From NCBI RefSeq assembly GCF_003337415.1, contig NZ_QPJT01000008.1, positions 1-64,000 on the forward strand: a DNA stretch of 64,000 bases, given 5' to 3'. The DNA comes from Anaerobacterium chartisolvens (lineage in GTDB: Bacteria; Bacillota; Clostridia; Acetivibrionales; DSM-27016). This document shows positions 1-9,567 of this stretch, in pieces; position 1 is the stretch's first letter, and each line of letters opens with the position of its first letter. The translations under genes and the position numbers were made by a program. The notes under the pieces are model-generated. The model did no database searches. It saw nothing but the letters and a program-made list of their open reading frames with translations, and had not been told where the DNA came from.

Positions 1-702
1 TTATACACTAAAAATATTATTTTTTCAAGTGTTTTTGGAATAAAAAAAGCGCGTATTTGCGCCGATTTCCTGAGTTTTGTATGCTGGTTTCTCCTAAAAA
101 ATTATGGTGTTAAAGTCTAAAGACGGGAAATAGCTTTGTAGGAAAGTAAACATCCCCCCTCTGCCCAAACCTTAGTATACTCAGGTTTGGGCAGTCCTAC
201 GTATACACATCCATCATCTGAAGGATGCTGTCTTCCGTGGTTTCATAAAAATTTATTTGAAAATTTCAGCATATTAAGATATACTATCAATAGCATATAA
301 AAATTGGAAGCGTTATGCAACTTATAATTGCTATCTGCTTCTCTGCTCTGGTTTGGGACAGGCAGTAAAAGGCGAGGAATGCCGGCAAGTTCAGTACAAG
401 CATTATTTGAACGGAAAGAAGGTGAAAATAAAACAAAATCAAAGGATTCCCCGTTAAAATCATTTGACAAGAGCACAACATACAGCAAACGCCTCACAAT
501 TTCCATCCTTTTAAGGCCGCCGGTTCGCAACAGTTTCCGCGCAACCTGCCAGTTCTTATATTACACACACCCATATTTACATATGCACAAAATCCGCCTG
601 ATAATTCCTGCCACAGCTTAACAGCAGCCATATTGTCATTAGACGCAATTCCAGATTACAAAAGATAAAATTCACATTTCAAAAATTTAAGGGGGTTAAG
701 AG
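1..702. other. long leader region without a supported gene
   Basis: This stretch upstream of the first GH9 gene is AT-rich and holds no gene I can support. It contains a 12-bp perfect hairpin at 161-194 (CTGCCCAAACCT pairing with AGGTTTGGGCAG) that lacks a run of T on either side, so it is not a typical terminator. Overlapping open frames lie on both strands between about 243 and 621; neither has a convincing ribosome site or a recognisable domain. The part nearest 703 probably carries the promoter and leader of the cellulase gene, but no clear -35/-10 pair was identified. Confidence 0.5.
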
Positions 703-2796
703 ATGAAAAGGATAGGTGTACTTATCCTGCTTATCATTTTTTTGGTAGGCATGATTCCACAATCAGTTATGTCTCAGGAGGAAACAAATTTTAACTACGT
801 CGATGCATTCGCCAAGTCAATTCTGTTCTACGAAGCAAACTGGTGCGGTCCTGATGCAGGAAACAACAGGATAAAATGGCGCGGCCCATGTCATGTTGAT
901 GACGGCAAGGACGTTGGGCTCGATCTTACAGGAGGGTTTCACGACTGCGGAGATCATGTCAAGTTCGGGCTGCCTCAATGCGCTTCAGCTTCCACTCTTG
1001 CATGGGCTTACTATGAGTTCGAGGATGCTTTCATCGCAAAAGGTCAGGATGAGTATATGTTGAATATTTTAAAACACTTTTGCGACTACTTCATTAAATG
1101 CTTTCCAAACAAAACAACATTTTATTATCAGTTAGGTGACGGAGATGTAGACCATCAATACTGGGGTCCGCCTGAGTTGCAGACAAATGACAGGCCTGCC
1201 TACTATGTGGCAACGCCTTCAAACCCCGGTTCTGATGTGGCGGGAGATGCCGCAGCGGCACTGGCGCTCATGTACTTGAACTATAAGGACAAGGATGCCG
1301 CATACGCCGAAAAATGCCTGACTTACGCAAAGGATCTTTATACCTTCGGCATGACCTATAGGGGAAACAGTAAGGGGCAAAGCTACTACCTCCCCAGAGA
1401 TTACCTGGACGAGCTTATGTGGGGCTCAATATGGCTGTATGTTGCAACAGGTGATGCCGTATACATGGATAATGTCGAAAAGCTTATGGTTGAGAAAAAC
1501 ATCAGCGGCGATAACTCCTTTAACGACCACTGGACACAGTGCTGGGACTATGTCATGACAGGAGTGTTCACAAAGCTTGCAACACTTTCACCCAACCCAA
1601 AATACAAGGCAATCGCAGAGGAACATATGGATTACTGGCAGAACAGGATAACAACTACTCCCGGAGGCATTAAATATCTGGACAGTTGGGGGGTTTGCAA
1701 GTATCCTGCCGCAGAAAGCATGGTTCAGCTTATATACTACAAGGAAACCGGCGAAAAGGATCAAAAATACCTTGACTTTGCAAAGGGCCAAATCGACTAT
1801 ATCCTTGGCAAGAACCCCAACAAAATGTCTTACATGGTGGGCTTCGGCGATAACTATCCCAAATTTCCCCACCACAGAGCGGCAAGCGGAATGCTTGAAG
1901 GCCCTCCCGCCGACGAAAAGAAGGAATCACCCGAGAGACATATACTGTATGGCGCTCTCGTTGGCGGAGCGGACATAAACGATGAATACCATGACAACGT
2001 GAACGAGTACGTCTATTCTGAAACAGGTTTGGATTACAACGCAGGGCTTGTAGGCGCACTGGCCGGAATGTCCAAATACCTTGGAGAGGATCAGCTTCCC
2101 GAACCCATTCCCGGCATTGAAGGCCAACCCACCAAATACTACACTGAAGCTAAAATATACAAGGAAAATTCAGAAGGCGTTACTATTGACCTTAATTTGT
2201 ACAATATTGCCACATCCCCTCCACAATACGAAGCCGACTTGTCCTATAAGTATTTCATGGACTTATCGGAATATACTTCAATAGGAATTAATCCCTCCAA
2301 ATTCACCACCAAGGTGTACTATTCGCCTGCCAACGCTCAGATATCTTCAATTAAGCCGTGGGATGAGGAGAAGAATATTTATTATGTAGAAATAACCTTC
2401 CCGAACAGCGCGCTGTATGCGAGAACCTATGTGCAATTTGCCGTTTACAATTATGAAAATAAGCTGTGGGATCCTTCAAACGACTTTTCTGCGGCAGGCT
2501 TAACCAGCACCTATACTAAAATGGAGAACATTCCTATATACAAGAACGGTGTTAAGGTCTACGGTAATGATCCATCAGGTGGGGCAGACATTTTGTATGG
2601 AGATTTAAACAATGACGGGCAGGTAAATTCAGTTGATTTTGCTCTTCTAAAGAAATACCTGTTGGGCATGGGGGATGACGGAATAATTTTGGAAAATGCA
2701 GACGTTAATAAGGACGGAACGGTAAACTCAATAGATTTTGCCAATCTAAAGCTATATTTGCTCGGTAGAATTGATAAACTACCTGTCGGTAGCTAG
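703..2796 (+). CDS. cellulosomal GH9 cellulase with CBM3c and dockerin
   Basis: Secreted endo/processive beta-1,4-glucanase predicted to sit in a cellulosome. The 697-residue protein has a signal peptide (about 1-24), a GH9 catalytic domain (about 30-455), a CBM3c-like module (about 475-625) and a C-terminal type I dockerin (about 630-692) with two calcium-loop repeats ([10 protein letters not shown] and [10 protein letters not shown]). GH9 hallmarks are visible: the GGFHDCGDH motif with Asp81 and Asp84, an HHRA motif near residue 389, and the general-acid Glu near residue 440 in [13 protein letters not shown]9 fused directly to CBM3c is the architecture of processive endoglucanases of the Cel9G/Cel9I kind. 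The ribosome site AAGGGGGTT lies just before the ATG. A second GH9 gene follows 117 bp downstream on the same strand, so the two may be co-transcribed. Exact cleavage mode is inference. Confidence 0.95.
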   Translation: MKRIGVLILLIIFLVGMIPQSVMSQEETNFNYVDAFAKSILFYEANWCGPDAGNNRIKWRGPCHVDDGKDVGLDLTGGFHDCGDHVKFGLPQCASASTLAWAYYEFEDAFIAKGQDEYMLNILKHFCDYFIKCFPNKTTFYYQLGDGDVDHQYWGPPELQTNDRPAYYVATPSNPGSDVAGDAAAALALMYLNYKDKDAAYAEKCLTYAKDLYTFGMTYRGNSKGQSYYLPRDYLDELMWGSIWLYVATGDAVYMDNVEKLMVEKNISGDNSFNDHWTQCWDYVMTGVFTKLATLSPNPKYKAIAEEHMDYWQNRITTTPGGIKYLDSWGVCKYPAAESMVQLIYYKETGEKDQKYLDFAKGQIDYILGKNPNKMSYMVGFGDNYPKFPHHRAASGMLEGPPADEKKESPERHILYGALVGGADINDEYHDNVNEYVYSETGLDYNAGLVGALAGMSKYLGEDQLPEPIPGIEGQPTKYYTEAKIYKENSEGVTIDLNLYNIATSPPQYEADLSYKYFMDLSEYTSIGINPSKFTTKVYYSPANAQISSIKPWDEEKNIYYVEITFPNSALYARTYVQFAVYNYENKLWDPSNDFSAAGLTSTYTKMENIPIYKNGVKVYGNDPSGGADILYGDLNNDGQVNSVDFALLKKYLLGMGDDGIILENADVNKDGTVNSIDFANLKLYLLGRIDKLPVGS

Positions 2797-2913
2797 CTAA
2801 CCGTAGGTAGTTAGCTGCCCCATAACACCTTATTTGCATTTATCGGTTTACTGGGAATTTATTGTGTTAAAAAAGCACGAGTAAAATATTGTTTTTAAAG
2901 GAGGCAGTTAAAA

Positions 2914-5787
2914 ATGTACAGTGTGCAAAACAAAAGTAAAGGAAGGCCTATCAAAAGGCGAGGGATGCTGTCAATCCTTTTGCTGGTTGTCATGATTTTC
3001 GGACAGCTTTTTACATCGGGTGCGATAGCGGCAGAAGCATCTCCCTGGTCCTTTACACCCGCCGAGGGCTGGGAGAATTACAATCACTTTAATTTTGCCG
3101 AAGCCCTGCAAAAATCACTTTATTTTTATGATGCTGAAAAGTGCGGTGCCGCCGCCGGCTATGACAAGGGCGGAAGGCTTGAGTGGAGGGGCTCCTGCCA
3201 TGAAGGGGACGCCAATATCCCATTTGAGAATACAAACCTTTCGGATGCTTTTATACAAAAGTACAGAAGCATACTTGATCCCGATGGAGACGGAACAGTG
3301 GATGTACACGGAGGCTTCCACGATGCCGGAGACCATGTGCGGTTCGGACTTCCTCAGAGCTATACCGCCGGCACCATGGGATGGGGCTTTAATGAGTTCA
3401 GGGACGCCTTCAAGGCAATAGGTGAAGAGGAGCATATGATTGAGCTTCTAAAGGAATTTACCGATACCTTCCTGCGCTGCTCCTTCCTTGATGAAAGCGG
3501 GGATATCATTGCTTTCTGCTACATGGTAGGAGAAGGAGATGAGGATCATTGCTACTGGGGCCCGCCGGAGCTGTATCCGGAACAGTTCACCAAATCCAGA
3601 CCCGCGGATTTTGCTACTGCCGAAACCCCCGGGAGTGATGTTTGCGCCAGCACTTCAGCAGCACTTGCAACCTCTTATTTGAATTTTAAGGATGATGAGC
3701 CTGAATACGCAGAGAGGTGTCTGACTGTGGCAAAGGCCTTGTATGATTTTGCAAAGAAATACAGGGGTAAAGCTGCCGGTGACGGCTATTATACCTCCGA
3801 TTATGATGAGGATGAGCTGGCATGGGCTGCGGCATGGCTATATGAGTGTACCGGGAACATAGACTATATAAGGGATATAGATTCGGTTGACGCCAAAGGA
3901 AACTACACAGGGTATATGAAAAGAATAATCCCGGAGACTTACAATACCAATACCTGGTATAACTCGTGGGTGCATTGCTGGGATGCCGTATGGGGAGGAA
4001 CCTTCCTAAAGCTGAATCAACTGATTCCTGATAATGAATTGTTTGATTTTATCGCCAGATGGAATGTAGAGTATTTGTCGGGCGGAATGGCAAAGCACCA
4101 AGACCCCAATGACAAGAATTATGCCAAGCCGTCGCCCGCCGGGTATACGATGATTAACGGCTGGGGATCTGCCCGTTACAACACCGCGGCTCAGCTCTCG
4201 GCGCTTGTATATATGAAAAACCATCCTGAGAGGACGGACTTCGGGGCGTGGGCAAAAAACCAAATGGAATACATCATGGGAAGAAACCCCATGGGCTACT
4301 CATATATAGTGGGCTACGGCTATGAACAGGGTCTGCCTTCCGCAAAGCATCCCCACCACAGGGCGGCTCATGGTTCAAAAACAAACAGCATGAACGACCC
4401 CGAGGAGCACAGGCATATTTTATGGGGAGCCTTGTCCGGTGGACCTGATGCAAGTGATTACCATATAGATTCAACTACCGAATATGCCTACAATGAGGTT
4501 GCCGTCGACTATAACGCCGCCTTCGTCGGTGCGTGTGCAGGTCTGTACCAGTACTACGGAGAGGGGCACCAGCCGATACCAAATTTCCCGCATAAGGAAG
4601 AAAGAACCGACGATTACTATTGTGAGGCGCGTATAGAAAGGGAAACGCACGACAGTACGCAGATAGTTTTAAAAATACATAACGAATCCAGTCAGCCTCC
4701 CCATTATGAAACAGGAATGATGGTTAGATATTTCTTTAATATAAGTGAGTTCCTAAAGCACGATCAGAGTATAGATGATGTGATATTTGCTATTGAATAT
4801 GACCAGCAGATTTCCATGCAGCAGGACCCTATTAAATACAGAGGGCCTTTTAAATGGGACGAAGGTGGTACATACTATTATGAATTCGACTGGAGCGGAA
4901 GCAAAATATACGGCGACAGAGAGCTGCAAATTTCGTTCAGGGCAAAGCAGGACTCCAGTTACCTTACCCACTGGGATCCTACAAACGACTACAGTAGAAA
5001 GGGCGTTACAGGAACTTATGCCTTAACTCAAAATATTCCCTTATATTTGGATGGGGTTAAGGTATACGGTGAAGAGGCGCCCAAGCTGGATCCTATCCCC
5101 GACGACGAGGACCCCGACCCTACTCCGCCATCAATCAGCGTCTCCTACAAAGGCGGAACAATTGATTCCACTAAAAATGTAATAAGGGCAACAATAAACA
5201 TTAAAAACACAGGAACCTCCACTATAGATTTATCGGATATAAAGGTACGCTACTGGTTTACAAGCGACGGAAACCAGCAGAACTCCTTTACATGTGAATA
5301 CGCAGTCTTCGGGGCTGAAAAGGTAAAGGGCAATTTATCGGGTATAAGCAATCCTGTTCCCAATGCCGACACGTATTGCGAAATCTCATTTGCAAATGGC
5401 GCAGGTAAGCTCGCACCGGGCGGAAGTACCGGGACAATACCATTCAGAATAGAAGGCGCATCGGACTACAATCAGAAAAATGACTACTCGTTTGATTCTG
5501 CCATGGCAGATAGCTTCGGGGATAACAACAAAATTACAGCTTATGTGAAGGGTGCTCTGAAATATGGAATTGAGCCCGTCGCATCGGGCGGAATTGCCGG
5601 CGATGTCGACAATAACGGAACTGTTGACTCAATCGACTTTGCAATTGTTAAGAAATACCTGCTTGGATCCATTGAGCTAGACCAGGAGGCTTATAGCAGA
5701 GCAGATGTGAATGGAGACGGCAATGTTAATTCCGTCGATGTCACATTACTTAAAATGTATATCCTTGGCACCATAACTTCATTTTAG
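2914..5787 (+). CDS. cellulosomal GH9 cellulase with CBM3c, second CBM3 and dockerin
   Basis: Secreted 957-residue cellulase. Domains in order: signal peptide (about 1-40), GH9 catalytic domain (about 55-560), CBM3c (about 566-710), a Pro/Asp-rich linker (DPIPDDEDPDPTPP), a second family 3 CBM (about 742-885) and a type I dockerin (about 893-957). Catalytic features: GGFHDAGDH with Asp137 and Asp140, the HHRAAHG motif, and Glu528 in NEVAVDYNA. Compared with the preceding GH9 it has an acidic insertion before GGFHDAGDH and the additional CBM3, so it probably binds crystalline cellulose more strongly by itself. The ribosome site AAAGGAGG is strong. The dockerin repeats carry Ser-Ile and Ser-Val at the usual cohesin-contact positions, like the other dockerins in this window, which suggests binding to the same scaffoldin. 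No scaffoldin or cohesin gene is in the window. Confidence 0.95.
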   Translation: MYSVQNKSKGRPIKRRGMLSILLLVVMIFGQLFTSGAIAAEASPWSFTPAEGWENYNHFNFAEALQKSLYFYDAEKCGAAAGYDKGGRLEWRGSCHEGDANIPFENTNLSDAFIQKYRSILDPDGDGTVDVHGGFHDAGDHVRFGLPQSYTAGTMGWGFNEFRDAFKAIGEEEHMIELLKEFTDTFLRCSFLDESGDIIAFCYMVGEGDEDHCYWGPPELYPEQFTKSRPADFATAETPGSDVCASTSAALATSYLNFKDDEPEYAERCLTVAKALYDFAKKYRGKAAGDGYYTSDYDEDELAWAAAWLYECTGNIDYIRDIDSVDAKGNYTGYMKRIIPETYNTNTWYNSWVHCWDAVWGGTFLKLNQLIPDNELFDFIARWNVEYLSGGMAKHQDPNDKNYAKPSPAGYTMINGWGSARYNTAAQLSALVYMKNHPERTDFGAWAKNQMEYIMGRNPMGYSYIVGYGYEQGLPSAKHPHHRAAHGSKTNSMNDPEEHRHILWGALSGGPDASDYHIDSTTEYAYNEVAVDYNAAFVGACAGLYQYYGEGHQPIPNFPHKEERTDDYYCEARIERETHDSTQIVLKIHNESSQPPHYETGMMVRYFFNISEFLKHDQSIDDVIFAIEYDQQISMQQDPIKYRGPFKWDEGGTYYYEFDWSGSKIYGDRELQISFRAKQDSSYLTHWDPTNDYSRKGVTGTYALTQNIPLYLDGVKVYGEEAPKLDPIPDDEDPDPTPPSISVSYKGGTIDSTKNVIRATINIKNTGTSTIDLSDIKVRYWFTSDGNQQNSFTCEYAVFGAEKVKGNLSGISNPVPNADTYCEISFANGAGKLAPGGSTGTIPFRIEGASDYNQKNDYSFDSAMADSFGDNNKITAYVKGALKYGIEPVASGGIAGDVDNNGTVDSIDFAIVKKYLLGSIELDQEAYSRADVNGDGNVNSVDVTLLKMYILGTITSF

Positions 5788-5788
5788 T

Positions 5789-6001
5789 TAAATTAGGATA
5801 CAAACCATCTAAAAGCGATGTAAAATAATTTCCGGAAGAATAATTTCCCCGGAATGCGTGACCGGGATATAATTTAAGCTAACTAAAATCACAAGCGCCT
5901 TCTACAGGTATATATGCTTTTATAGTTAGAGTAGAAATTATTCTGGAGGATATTATTTTACATCCTCCGTTATCCGATATGTAAAAGCCTAAACTATATA
6001 G
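5789..6001 (+). repeat. 213-bp structured dispersed repeat, copy A
   Basis: This intergenic block recurs in inverted orientation at 38155-38366 with over 90 percent identity by eye across its whole length. It is a nested imperfect palindrome: GGATA (5796-5800) can pair with TATCC (5972-5976), GATGTAAAATAAT (5817-5829) with ATTATTTTACATC (5952-5964), AGAATAATTTC with GAAATTATTCT, and CTAACT with AGTTAG near the centre. A side hairpin CCCGG-N9-CCGGG is also present. No ORF is inside. It could be a MITE or a structured RNA; no clear target duplication is seen at its ends. Confidence 0.85.
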
Positions 6002-6015
6002 TTTAAAAAACAAAT

Positions 6016-6060
6016 AAGGCGCTTGCTGCCCGGCATTTTCCCGGTAACAGCAAGCGCCTT
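6016..6060. terminator. strong hairpin terminator between convergent genes
   Basis: A 13-bp perfect stem (AAGGCGCTTGCTG with CAGCAAGCGCCTT) with a further inner CCGG pairing. It lies between the plus-strand cellulase genes and the minus-strand small ORF and probably serves both directions, although the T-runs are short. Confidence 0.75.
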
Positions 6061-6067
6061 TGTCATT

Positions 6068-6220
6068 TTAAACGGGCCTTGCCTTTTCCTTTCCGTTCTT
6101 TGCCTTGCCCTGTATTTCAGGCACAGGCGGCAAGTCATTTTTAGGGATATGAGTTTTATGATTGCTCTCGGTTCCATGAGGATCTTTGGGGTCGGGTCTT
6201 CTCATTCCTGCTTTCGCCAT
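6068..6220 (-). CDS. small basic hydrophilic protein, unknown function
   Basis: A 50-residue ORF starting MAKAGMRRPDPKDPHG and ending KEKARPV. The start is fixed by an excellent ribosome site (AAAGGAGAT, 7 bases before the ATG at 6220), which supports it as a real gene even though a longer open frame extends upstream. It is rich in Lys, Arg, Pro and His, with no signal peptide or membrane segment. It resembles from memory the very short, conserved clostridial proteins with a KAGMRRP start (a CPC_1213-type family), but I cannot confirm this. It stands alone between the cellulase pair and the CE4 gene. Confidence 0.6.
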   Translation of the reverse strand: MAKAGMRRPDPKDPHGTESNHKTHIPKNDLPPVPEIQGKAKNGKEKARPV

Positions 6221-6312
6221 TGATTCATCTCCTTTTGCTGCTTCTGAAAATATAATATAAAAATAGTTTTTCTTAAGCTTAGAATAATTATGCCCTTTTC
6301 TGTTACAGGTCA

Positions 6313-7566
6313 CTATTTGGCTACATTGGTCCATAATCTGTACTTTACATTGGGGTTTACACCCTTTTGCTCAAACATCTCACTCACCGTCACAAAGCTA
6401 AATCCCTTGTCCAGCAATCCCTGTATAATAGCATCGAGTGCGTCAACAGTCTGTGTATTTCCGTAAAAATCGTGAAGAAGTATAATATCTCCCTCCCGGA
6501 CACTATTAAGAATTGCTGCCGCTCTGGCCTCCGCACTAACTGAAGGCTCCCAATCGTTGCAGGATATTCCGCAGATAAAGGGAAGCTCAATGGTTTCATA
6601 CATTGTGTTGCTTATTGACATATACGGCGGCCTGAAGAATTTTGGCCATACTCCCACAGCATGGTATATTGCGTTACTGGTTTTATTTATCTCATCCGTT
6701 ATTTGAGCAGCGGTCATCCCGCTCATATAGGAATGAGTCCAAGAATGATTATTAATTTCGCATCCCAAGCTTAATTGTCTTTGCAGTATGGACTTTGTCT
6801 CGTCGTTTATATTTTGCCCGATGACAAAGAATGAGGCGGTTATGTTATATTGCTCAAGCTTGTCAAGTATAAGTGATGTTACGGGGCTTGGGCCGTCATC
6901 AAAGGTCAATGCTATAAGCTTTGCGTTGGAATTAAACTGCGTGGTAACCTGTAACGCACTGCTCGCAGGGGAGAGATTCCCGGCCGCATCTCTGGCAATC
7001 ACTGTAAAGCTGTATAGAGTACCCGCATTTAAGCCTGTCACAGTATAGCTTGTTGTATAGCTTGTTCCTGCCGGTACCCCGTCCTTATAAATTTCATAGC
7101 CCGTCACACCCAAATTATCGGAGGATGCGGACCATTTAAGAGCCACGGAATTGACAGTCTTTGAAGTGCACTCAAGTGCCGTCGGTGCTGTAGGCGCCTC
7201 GGTATCGCCGGAATTGCCATAAGGCAGAGTGTCTATTATACCCAGCAGGTACTGTTTCATTATGGCAAAGTCAATCGAATTTACTGAATTGTCGATATTA
7301 AGATCCAGACTGCTGATATATGTATATCCCGGTGTAAGCAAATACTGCTTGAACCACGCAAAATCCGACGAATCAACATCTCCGTCATTGTCGCAGTCCC
7401 CGTAAATCAACGCGGCACCCAATGATGTGCCATCTGCTGAAGTACCTAAAGAAGCAGGACTGCTTAATGCAGCGGAAGCAATTCCAGAGGGTGCCGCTGC
7501 TGTCAAAATTAATGCTATGCCCATAACAAATGCTCCTATTCGCATCATTTTCCCCAACCTAAACAT
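6313..7566 (-). CDS. dockerin-bearing CE4 polysaccharide deacetylase/esterase
   Basis: Secreted 417-residue metal-dependent deacetylase of the NodB/CE4 family. Order: signal peptide (about 1-33), dockerin at the N-terminal side (about 54-113), fibronectin type III domain (about 125-210), NodB domain (about 215-400). The five CE4 motifs are all present: TFDDGPS (Asp223 and Asp224), HSWTH (His274 and His278 as metal ligands), RPPY (Arg312), NDWE (Asp338) and LLHD (His365). With a dockerin it most likely removes acetyl groups from xylan or related plant polymers as a cellulosome subunit; peptidoglycan or chitin-oligomer deacetylation cannot be excluded. A second possible start, Met7 or Met8 behind TTGGGGAAA, would give a more typical signal peptide. 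Confidence 0.92.
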   Translation of the reverse strand: MFRLGKMMRIGAFVMGIALILTAAAPSGIASAALSSPASLGTSADGTSLGAALIYGDCDNDGDVDSSDFAWFKQYLLTPGYTYISSLDLNIDNSVNSIDFAIMKQYLLGIIDTLPYGNSGDTEAPTAPTALECTSKTVNSVALKWSASSDNLGVTGYEIYKDGVPAGTSYTTSYTVTGLNAGTLYSFTVIARDAAGNLSPASSALQVTTQFNSNAKLIALTFDDGPSPVTSLILDKLEQYNITASFFVIGQNINDETKSILQRQLSLGCEINNHSWTHSYMSGMTAAQITDEINKTSNAIYHAVGVWPKFFRPPYMSISNTMYETIELPFICGISCNDWEPSVSAEARAAAILNSVREGDIILLHDFYGNTQTVDALDAIIQGLLDKGFSFVTVSEMFEQKGVNPNVKYRLWTNVAK

Positions 7567-7594
7567 TTAACATACATCTCCCTTATTTTTATTA

Positions 7595-7814
7595 GGGGAC
7601 GTCAGACTGTGTGAAAACCCTAAAATTGTTTGGAAAATTCCAGCTTGTCACCGCTGCGGCATCATGGGGTACGGTTCTTCTGCTTTCCTTTCAGTCCTAC
7701 GCTGCGCTACGGAAGCATAAGAATCCGTCCCCAAGATTCCTCCGCTGTTTTTCTGCAAGGACAAAGCTTTACAATTTCATTCAAAATAGTTTTCACACAG
7801 CCTGCCGTATCCCC
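7595..7814. repeat. inverted-repeat-bounded intergenic element (MITE-like)
   Basis: The block starts GGGGACGTCAGACTGTGTG (from 7595) and ends with the near-complement CACACAGCCTGCCGTATCCC (to 7814); CTGTGTGAAAAC at 7607-7618 pairs perfectly with GTTTTCACACAG at 7789-7800. Inside, ACGGTTCTTCTGCTTTCC pairs imperfectly with GGAAGCATAAGAATCCGT, so the whole unit can fold into one long hairpin. No ORF is inside. Its right edge touches the stop codon of the radical SAM gene at 7817. Related ends occur at 12136 and 12412. Confidence 0.6.
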
Positions 7815-7816
7815 TG

Positions 7817-9292
7817 TTACGTCTGACGTATTCCATCCTTGCTCTGGTACGGGCAATCCGCCGGAGCGTCAAAAACAGTGTTAAAGTTCGATAAAGAATC
7901 CCTGTAGCAATAGCCCTTTTCAAAATGACATGTTTCAAAATAAATACATTTTTCACATGCCGTATCTTTAAACATATCTCTCGGAGCATATAAGAAATCT
8001 CTGATACTATTGGAATTCCATATTTCCACAACGCTGGAATCCAATAAATTTCCCATTGTAAATTCCGTTTTGTGGGGAATCTGTTCACATAGCATTATAT
8101 CTCCATTAGGCTTCATACGCATACTTGTGCGGCCTCCGGAGCATATGGAACGGTTTTCCCACTGTTCCTTGCTTTTTCTTATGGGAGCACCGGTATTTTT
8201 ATCCTCCTGAAATGTAAATTTTAATTGCGGATACTCCTTGCGCAGTGCCCCAGCAGTTTCAATCAGCCTCAGCTTATCCTCAAACGACAGGAATAGGCTG
8301 TCATCATGTCTGAAAAAGCTTCTTCCATAATGGACAAATTGAAATTCTTCAACTCCCAGAGGATAAAACTTTTCTACCAATCCTCTTGCAGCACCGGCAT
8401 TGTAGCTTGTCAGAACACATTTTATTCTTGGGTATACTCCTGCTTTCACACAGTTCTTTACACTGTCCACACTTGTTTCAAGATAATTCCTTCGCTTGAC
8501 AAGGAAGCTTGCAATTTCACTATCAGCACTGTCAATGCTTATTTGCAGAATTCTCTTCAAATGCGGCTTTGCATCGCGTATTCCGATACCGAGTGCTGCA
8601 AGCCTCTCCGCTGCTTCATATGTAATATGAACCTTGGTTGAAAGAAAAAAGACAAATTTATGATTAACCATTTCCTCTAATATTTGAAATGCATCCCATC
8701 GGGTAAAGACATCTGCTCCACCTACATCTACGATATATATATCATTTTCATAAAGATCCTTAATAATGCTCTTTATTTGATTAAAATCCAGCTCCCTGCA
8801 AGGCAGTCTTTCGGCGTAGCAATATATACAATCCGTTGCACAATTATTTGTTATTTCCAGACTTACAGATATTGGTCTTTCCAGGCGATTGACAGGAAAG
8901 CTGTAGCTTTTAAAATCCGGCACCAAATCACTGCCGTCGGTAAATGTAGGACTTAACTCTCCATCCTCTGAAACAAACTCGCTTTTCTCTAAAATATCCA
9001 TTACTCTTGTAAAAATACAGGTAAGATCGTTGATGCTTTCCTGACTGGCATTATTAATGTCAAGCCAGTAGCGATAAATTTCAATTTTTGTATTCTGTCC
9101 GTTGAAAAACGGAACTATTATAGCCTCAACAGGAGACAAAACCTTGTATATGACTTCTGCAGTTATACATTTATATACTACCAGATTTTTAACATCATTC
9201 CTAATGCGCCAAGGTGAAATTACTTTTGGTTTGGAATCGGGACTAGAAATAGGTTCCATCCCGGCACTTAATAAACTATTATCTTTTAGCAT
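7817..9292 (-). CDS. radical SAM/SPASM RiPP maturase (CcpM-like)
   Basis: Predicted to modify the Cys-rich precursor peptide encoded just upstream (9336-9515), most likely by radical thioether formation; the chemistry is inference. The 491-residue protein has an N-terminal region (about 35-110) that looks like a PqqD-type RiPP recognition element (LSPVEA, NGQNT), then a radical SAM core with the CX3CX2C cluster motif (Cys151, Cys155, Cys158) and a GGADVF strand, then a SPASM-type auxiliary cluster region with Cys384, Cys402, Cys446, Cys449, Cys455, Cys462 and Cys480. The start ATG is preceded by AAGAGGAAG. The gap to the precursor is only 43 bp, so one transcript is likely. From memory it fits the clostridial maturase family named CcpM (Cys-rich Clo7bot peptide maturase). 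Its last codons coincide with the edge of a repeat element. Confidence 0.88.
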   Translation of the reverse strand: MLKDNSLLSAGMEPISSPDSKPKVISPWRIRNDVKNLVVYKCITAEVIYKVLSPVEAIIVPFFNGQNTKIEIYRYWLDINNASQESINDLTCIFTRVMDILEKSEFVSEDGELSPTFTDGSDLVPDFKSYSFPVNRLERPISVSLEITNNCATDCIYCYAERLPCRELDFNQIKSIIKDLYENDIYIVDVGGADVFTRWDAFQILEEMVNHKFVFFLSTKVHITYEAAERLAALGIGIRDAKPHLKRILQISIDSADSEIASFLVKRRNYLETSVDSVKNCVKAGVYPRIKCVLTSYNAGAARGLVEKFYPLGVEEFQFVHYGRSFFRHDDSLFLSFEDKLRLIETAGALRKEYPQLKFTFQEDKNTGAPIRKSKEQWENRSICSGGRTSMRMKPNGDIMLCEQIPHKTEFTMGNLLDSSVVEIWNSNSIRDFLYAPRDMFKDTACEKCIYFETCHFEKGYCYRDSLSNFNTVFDAPADCPYQSKDGIRQT

Positions 9293-9335
9293 AGCTTCCT
9301 CTTAAATAATGTCCTTTATATTACATTTTTAAACA

Positions 9336-9515
9336 CTACTTTCCTCCGGGTATACACCCCTCCAGACAGCCTCCCGGGCAATCAACCTTACATCCGTTAG
9401 GACAATCGGAATTCATTTTCGTAATATAATCTGTATTCAGCCTAAATGCTGAGGCTTGAAAAGATTCCTTTAACCTTAAAGCAAGAAGATCCATATCGGT
9501 TGTTTTATCGTTCAT
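9336..9515 (-). CDS. Cys-rich RiPP precursor peptide (Clo7bot-like)
   Basis: A 59-residue peptide beside a radical SAM/SPASM maturase. Residues 1-36 form a charged leader without cysteine (MNDKTTDMDLLALRLKES...), and the C-terminal part carries five cysteines at 38, 42, 46, 50 and 54, that is a strict C-x3-C-x3-C-x3-C-x3-C ladder rich in Gly and Pro (PNG, PGG, EGC), ending IPGGK. The start is ATG 9515, because GGGAGG stands 9 bases before it; a GTG three codons earlier overlaps that site. The pattern recalls the Clo7bot family of Cys-rich peptides. No dedicated protease or transporter is visible next to it. The mature product is unknown. Confidence 0.85.
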   Translation of the reverse strand: MNDKTTDMDLLALRLKESFQASAFRLNTDYITKMNSDCPNGCKVDCPGGCLEGCIPGGK

Positions 9516-9567
9516 GCCTTCCACCTCCCTTTCATCACATCTTTTACCATCACGCCGTATTATTTAC

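Noticed and set aside
243-530. Minus-strand ORF of 95 codons as a gene
   Set aside because: No clear ribosome site, no recognisable domain, and it overlaps an equally long plus-strand frame; described only as part of the leader region.
5789-6001. Repeat copy A as a c-di-GMP riboswitch (GCAAAGCCTAAAC-like end)
   Set aside because: The resemblance is limited to a short 3' string in copy B; the rest of the GEMM consensus (tetraloop and receptor helices) is missing.
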